Of a stretch of DNA of 8,165 nt, positions 4,932 through 8,165 are shown one piece after another. A program made the translations under genes and the position numbers. Below the pieces are notes generated by a model. The model worked only from the letters and a program-made list of their open reading frames with translations, was not told where the DNA came from and searched no databases. Source of the stretch: DATKIY01 sp035543875 (lineage in GTDB: Bacteria; Actinomycetota; Actinomycetes; JAHEKZ01); assembly GCA_035543875.1 (NCBI GenBank), contig DATKIY010000059.1:1-8165 (forward strand). Direction: 5' to 3'. Each line of letters starts with the position of its first letter. Position 1 is the first letter of the stretch.

Positions 4932-5687
4932 GTGGACGAAGTCTTCAAGGCACTCGCGGACCCGACCCGCCGGTCGCTTCTCGACGAGCTCTTCAGACAA
5001 GACGGTCAGACGCTCAACGCGTTGGAGGAGCGGCTGCCCATGTCTCGCTTCGGCGTCATGAAGCACCTCAAGCAACTGGAGTCGGCTGGCCTGGTGGTCA
5101 CGCAAAGGCGGGGCCGCGAGAAATTCCACTACCTGAATCCCATCCCTATCCGGCTCATCCACGACCGATGGGTCAGTAAGTACGCGGAGCCTTGGGTCGC
5201 CACCCTGACCGAGCTGAAAACCGAATTGGAGAAAACCATGGAAAAAGTCTTCGAGATCTACATCCGCACAAGCCCTGAGCGGCTTTGGGAAGCCATCACG
5301 GACCCCGAAATTCGTGCGAAGTACAACTTCAGTGCACAGGTCATCTCTGACTGGACGGTGGGCTCACGGTTCCAGATGTCGGCGCCGGGAGCACCCGGTC
5401 CCTTGGGCGAAGGTGTGAACGTTGAGGTCGTCCCCCCACGACGCCTCGTTCAGACGATGGTTGCCCTGTGGAGCGACGACGTGAAGAACGAAGGCACGTC
5501 GCGGATTACCTGGGAGATCGAACCCATCGCTGACAATTCGTGCCGATTGACAGTGACCCATGACCAGCTGCGCGAAAACGCGAACAACGAACTGTACGGC
5601 GGATGGCCAATGATTTTGTCCGGCTTGAAGACTTGGCTCGAGTCTGGGGAGTTGCTCACCACTCCCGGCTCCCTGATGTACGGATAG
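4932..5687 (+). CDS. ArsR-type winged-helix regulator fused to an AHSA1/SRPBCC domain
   Basis: A 251-residue protein. Residues 1-85 are an ArsR-like winged helix: VFKALADPTRRSLLDEL, then SRFGVMKHLKQLESAGLV as the recognition-helix region (38-55), and wing QRRGREKFHYLNP. There are no cysteines in the helix where metal-sensing ArsR proteins carry ELCVCD, so metal sensing is unlikely. After a Glu/Lys-rich helical linker, residues 103-248 form an SRPBCC (START-like/AHSA1) domain beginning EKVFEIYIRTSPERLWEAITDP, a fold that holds hydrophobic ligands. In many genomes these two parts are separate neighbouring genes; fused forms also exist. The protein probably represses its own promoter and releases DNA when a small molecule binds; the ligand is unknown. 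The frame is open back to 4641, but the promoter geometry and domain boundary favour GTG 4932, with ATG 4911 as the alternative. An internal start at 5238 could also give a free SRPBCC domain. Confidence 0.85.
   Translation: MDEVFKALADPTRRSLLDELFRQDGQTLNALEERLPMSRFGVMKHLKQLESAGLVVTQRRGREKFHYLNPIPIRLIHDRWVSKYAEPWVATLTELKTELEKTMEKVFEIYIRTSPERLWEAITDPEIRAKYNFSAQVISDWTVGSRFQMSAPGAPGPLGEGVNVEVVPPRRLVQTMVALWSDDVKNEGTSRITWEIEPIADNSCRLTVTHDQLRENANNELYGGWPMILSGLKTWLESGELLTTPGSLMYG
5228..5240 (+). promoter_or_regulatory. Possible internal ribosome binding site and start at the domain junction
   Basis: GGAG (5228-5231) stands 6 nt before the in-frame ATG 5238, exactly where the SRPBCC domain begins (residue 103 of the fusion). 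Stand-alone SRPBCC proteins commonly begin at this point. The site may be a relic of a gene fusion or may still produce the free domain. Confidence 0.4.
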
Positions 5688-5719
5688 TTGACAACCCGCG
5701 TTGGGAGTTTCCATCTAGT
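5688..5719 (+). promoter_or_regulatory. Candidate promoter of the GGT-family hydrolase
   Basis: A perfect TTGACA (5688-5693) starts at the base after the regulator stop codon. The best -10 candidates are CATCTA (5712-5717, 18-bp spacer) and TCTAGT (5714-5719, 20-bp spacer), both imperfect. A start near 5726 would fit a leaderless GTG at 5729 rather than at 5720. The hydrolase may instead be co-transcribed with the regulator. Confidence 0.35.
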
Positions 5720-7315
5720 GTGACGGTCGTGGCCAAATCTGGACTGTCGAGCGTGCCAACACTCGGCGACGTTGGTCTGGCGACTCCGCTGCGTGATGCC
5801 ACTGATGCTGGCCTCGCAGCCGTTGCAGACGGTGGAAACGCGATTGATGCGGCGTTGACCGCGGCCGCTTTCCTTACCGTGGCATATCCGCATAACTGCG
5901 CGATTGGCGGCGACCTACTAGCGCTGGTTCGGGAACCAGACGGAACAACAACGTTCATCAACGCGTCTGGTAGGTCGCCGCAGGAACTCGACGTGGCCAA
6001 GGTGCGAGCGACCCATAAGTCGATGCCGATGACCGGACCACATTCAGTCACTGTTCCCGGACTGGTGTCGGGCTGGTCAGCGATGCACGCAAAGGGTGCC
6101 TCGCATACGTGGTCACAGACGCTGCAACCGGCGATCGACGCTGCTGAAGAGGGTGTAACAGTGTCGCGGGGTCTCGCTATTGCACTGGACTCAGACTGGT
6201 CGAGCTTGTCGCAGAATCGCGGGATGCGCGAGGTCTTTGCGCCTGACGGTGAATTAGCGACGCTGGGTTCGCAACTCCGGCAACCAGCACTTGCTCGAAC
6301 GATGCGACTGCTTGCGGACGGCGGGCCTGATCAGCTCTATCTGGGCGACATCGGTCGAGAACTAGTCGACGGACTGCAGCAGCTTGGGTGTGCATTGACG
6401 GTCCAGGACTTGGCCTCCCACCGAGTCACGGAGCAAACTCCCCTGGAGCTGTCTGTAGATGGTTGGCGAGTCTTGACGGCTCGCCCGAACTCGCAGGGTT
6501 TCGTCCTGCTGCGGTTGCTCGGCATGCTCAACCAGGTCGACGAGAAGGACTCTCTCCCCCTTGTCGAGCGGGTTCCAGTTGGTGTGCTGGCGAACGCGTT
6601 TTTGCAGACGATTGCGGAACGCGACTCAATTTTGGCTGATCCGCTGGCTATGCGCGCCGATGTTGACGGGCTACTGACGAAGGAGTCGTTGCAGGCTCTG
6701 CTCGACGTCTCGGGCCTGGACCAATCGATAGCTGCTGTCAAGCCCCGTCGACGGCCCGACGGCGACACGGTCGCTGTCGCAGCTGCTGATGCCGATGGCC
6801 GCAGTGTTTCGCTAATCCAAAGCGTCTACTACGGGTTTGGCTCGCAGCTGTTAGAGCCAGTAACCGGAGTGGTCATGCACAATCGGGGAAGTTGCTTCTC
6901 GCTGGACCCGGATTCACCGAATGTGCTTGCACCGGGGAAGCGGCCTGCTCACACACTGACACCGGTGCTTGCAGAACGCGGAGATCAACGACTTGCGGTG
7001 GGGACCATGGGCGGAGAGATGCAGCCTCAAATTCTGACCCAGGTTTTGTCACGACTATTTTCCGGGCAAACACCGCAACAAGCTGTCGCTTCGCCGCGAT
7101 GGACGGCGGGACCTTGGGACCTAGAGGATCCTCCCAACTCGCTGAGCTGGGAGCAAGACGTACACCCAGGCCTCGCCAGCGAACTCGCGAAGTGGACGGG
7201 ACCCCGCGGCGAGTTGAACCCGATGTCAAGTCGCATGGGGCACGCGCAAGCGGTCAGAGTGAGAGGCAGTGCAGTGGAGTCAGGGACCGACCCCCGAGCG
7301 GACCCGTTCGTCTGA
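5720..7315 (+). CDS. Gamma-glutamyltransferase-family Ntn hydrolase, YwrD-like, cytoplasmic
   Basis: A 531-residue protein, the usual length for this family. The N-terminal part has GGNAIDAALTAAAFLTVAYPH followed by IGGD (38-65) and INASGRSP (79-86), whose R84 sits where classical GGT has its glutamate-binding arginine. The self-cleavage site is GDT with predicted nucleophile T350, dividing a large subunit (1-349) from a small one (350-531). The small subunit shows VSLIQSVYYGFGS, MHNRGSCFSLDPDSPNVL with PGKRPAHTL, and GTMGGE (428-433). The GxGRxP and GTMGGE forms fit YwrD/acylase-like members more than secreted GGT. No signal peptide is present, so it probably acts in the cytoplasm, hydrolysing gamma-glutamyl or related amide bonds; the substrate is unknown. 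Start choice: the frame is open to ATG 5603, inside the regulator gene, but the family-like sequence begins near GTG 5720, with GGGAG 12 nt upstream. GTG 5729 is equally possible. Confidence 0.85.
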   Translation: MTVVAKSGLSSVPTLGDVGLATPLRDATDAGLAAVADGGNAIDAALTAAAFLTVAYPHNCAIGGDLLALVREPDGTTTFINASGRSPQELDVAKVRATHKSMPMTGPHSVTVPGLVSGWSAMHAKGASHTWSQTLQPAIDAAEEGVTVSRGLAIALDSDWSSLSQNRGMREVFAPDGELATLGSQLRQPALARTMRLLADGGPDQLYLGDIGRELVDGLQQLGCALTVQDLASHRVTEQTPLELSVDGWRVLTARPNSQGFVLLRLLGMLNQVDEKDSLPLVERVPVGVLANAFLQTIAERDSILADPLAMRADVDGLLTKESLQALLDVSGLDQSIAAVKPRRRPDGDTVAVAAADADGRSVSLIQSVYYGFGSQLLEPVTGVVMHNRGSCFSLDPDSPNVLAPGKRPAHTLTPVLAERGDQRLAVGTMGGEMQPQILTQVLSRLFSGQTPQQAVASPRWTAGPWDLEDPPNSLSWEQDVHPGLASELAKWTGPRGELNPMSSRMGHAQAVRVRGSAVESGTDPRADPFV

Positions 7316-7348
7316 GTCTTGACCGATCGGGTAACCAATCCACGGGTT

Positions 7349-7354
7349 TACGAT
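7349..7354 (+). promoter_or_regulatory. Candidate -10 box of the delta-60 repeat gene
   Basis: TACGAT fits the actinobacterial -10 pattern and would give a start near 7361 with a leader of about 38 nt. The only -35-like sequence, TTGACC (7319-7324), is 24 bp away, too far for normal spacing. The predicted leader begins with the tandem repeat CACGGTC-GT-CACGGTC (7361-7376), which may be a protein site or chance. Confidence 0.3.
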
Positions 7355-7389
7355 GGCTAGCACGGTCGTCACGGTCAGCTAACGCCCTT

Positions 7390-7398
7390 GGGGGAATC
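7390..7398 (+). promoter_or_regulatory. Ribosome binding site supporting ATG 7399
   Basis: GGGGGA (7390-7395) lies just before ATG 7399. The spacing is short but usable, and the ATG is followed at once by a signal peptide, so this start is firm. It is one of few clear Shine-Dalgarno-like sequences before a gene in this window. Confidence 0.55.
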
Positions 7399-8165
7399 AT
7401 GTCGCGTGTTCGAGTCGCAGTGACGTTGTTGACCTGTTGCATTATGGCCCTCACCCCGAACGCCTTGGCAGCTCAACCGACGCTCGACCCAACGTTTTCG
7501 AACGACGGAAAGCTGGTGCTTCGGGCGACGACCAAGTCCGATGTAACTGATGTCGAGGTTCACGGTGGCGATGTGTACGCGGCGGGGTGGTCGTTTGAGT
7601 CTGAGTTTCGGCAAATGATGATGACGCGGGTGAACACGGCCGGTGAGCTGGACACGGGTTTTGGACGTGATGGTTTCGCATTTGCCTTTCCTGGCGACTC
7701 GTTGTTTGGCACGGGACTTACGGTTGACTCTGATGGTGGAGTGCTGGTTGTCGGACAGTCGGCTGGGCGGTCGACCGTCGCCAGGCTCACTGCCTCGGGT
7801 CACCGTGATCTGGCCTTCTCAGGCAACGGTTACAAGACACTGCCTGCTGCTGGCACGAAACTGGCTTTCCCACCGGATCTGGTCATCGACAGCGTCGGCA
7901 GAATCATCGTGGGGGCAACGGTCGTAAGCCGACACGGCTTCGACGTCCATCTTTACCGCTTGCTGCCTAACGGCGATCGCGATAGTTCCTTCTCAGGCGA
8001 CGGTGTTCGGACCATTGATTTCTCACAGCACGACTGGATGGACGCACTGGCGGTAGACAGCCGGGACCGGGTGATCTTGGGCACCGACGTTGAAAGCTCT
8101 CAGCATCCGAACGCACCATCGACGATCATTCGGCTACGACGCAACGGCACTTTCGATGCGACTTT
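7399..8165 (+). CDS. Secreted delta-60 repeat (DUF5122) protein, 3' end cut by window edge
   Basis: 255 codons are visible with no stop before the right edge. Residues 1-24 are a Sec signal peptide: MSRVRVAV basic start, hydrophobic TLLTCCIMAL, and signal peptidase I site ALA-A near residue 24-25. The mature part consists of delta-60 repeats of about 52-58 residues. Each starts with an LDxxFxxxG-type motif and has a central V.DxxGRIIVG-like strand and a closing R.xxxG: LDPTFSNDG, LDTGFGRDG, RDLAFSGNG, RDSSFSGDG, and the beginning of a fifth, FDAT. Such repeats are predicted to form beta-propeller-like folds on secreted or surface proteins, but their function is generally unknown. The start lies 83 bp after the hydrolase stop, in the same direction, with a possible promoter of its own. 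Confidence 0.87.
   Translation, partial: MSRVRVAVTLLTCCIMALTPNALAAQPTLDPTFSNDGKLVLRATTKSDVTDVEVHGGDVYAAGWSFESEFRQMMMTRVNTAGELDTGFGRDGFAFAFPGDSLFGTGLTVDSDGGVLVVGQSAGRSTVARLTASGHRDLAFSGNGYKTLPAAGTKLAFPPDLVIDSVGRIIVGATVVSRHGFDVHLYRLLPNGDRDSSFSGDGVRTIDFSQHDWMDALAVDSRDRVILGTDVESSQHPNAPSTIIRLRRNGTFDAT

Noticed and set aside
5603..5719. ATG 5603 as the start of the GGT-family hydrolase
   Set aside because: It would overlap the regulator gene by 85 bp, and the extra residues do not resemble the family N-terminus.
6337..6768. Minus-strand open frame of 143 codons within the hydrolase gene
   Set aside because: It is antisense to the conserved catalytic region and is Ser/Arg-rich without any domain, typical of a shadow frame in GC-rich DNA.
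7319..7324. TTGACC as the -35 of the delta-60 gene promoter
   Set aside because: The distance to TACGAT is 24 bp, outside the normal 16-19 bp range.

Overview
The window looks like chromosomal DNA from an Actinomycetota member. The evidence is a fairly high GC content, GTG starts, short TANNNT-type -10 boxes placed so that several transcripts would be leaderless or nearly so, and protein families common in that phylum. I cannot place it below phylum level. No transposase, integrase, phage gene, CRISPR array, rRNA or tRNA was seen.

Left part (1-3630): a histidinol-phosphatase-like inositol-monophosphatase-family gene (hisN-type) reads leftwards off the edge. Divergent from it are two tandem paralogous genes of the endonuclease/exonuclease/phosphatase (EEP) superfamily, joined by a 4-bp ATGA stop/start overlap. 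Both keep all EEP catalytic residues and share two C-terminal beta-rich domains. Only the second has a lipoprotein signal peptide; the first appears to lack any export signal. The pair looks like a duplication in which one copy acts inside the cell and one on the outer face of the membrane.

Middle (3631-4105): about 475 bp without a credible gene. It begins with two near-identical GC-rich hairpins (28-nt units, 24 matches, with compensatory stem changes) flanking a 16-bp perfect palindrome. A tight train of four smaller hairpins follows, and then an AT-rich patch beside four DnaA-box-like 9-mers. The first part probably terminates the EEP operon. The rest is unexplained.

Right part (4106-8165): a DUF429 protein (RNase H-like fold, predicted nuclease) reads leftwards. 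Divergent from it is a one-component regulator fusing an ArsR-type winged helix to an AHSA1/SRPBCC ligand-binding domain. It has a strong TTGACA/TATGGT promoter with a 16-bp operator-like palindrome in the spacer and a predicted leaderless GTG start. Downstream in the same direction are a cytoplasmic gamma-glutamyltransferase-family Ntn hydrolase of the YwrD type and a secreted delta-60-repeat (beta-propeller-like) protein that runs off the right edge. The regulator and the hydrolase are 32 bp apart and may be co-transcribed, but a TTGACA right after the regulator stop could give the hydrolase its own promoter.

I found no clear new defence or mobile system. The items most worth a second look are the dual-compartment EEP pair, the hairpin and DnaA-box-like intergenic region, and the operator-in-spacer control of the ArsR-SRPBCC fusion.
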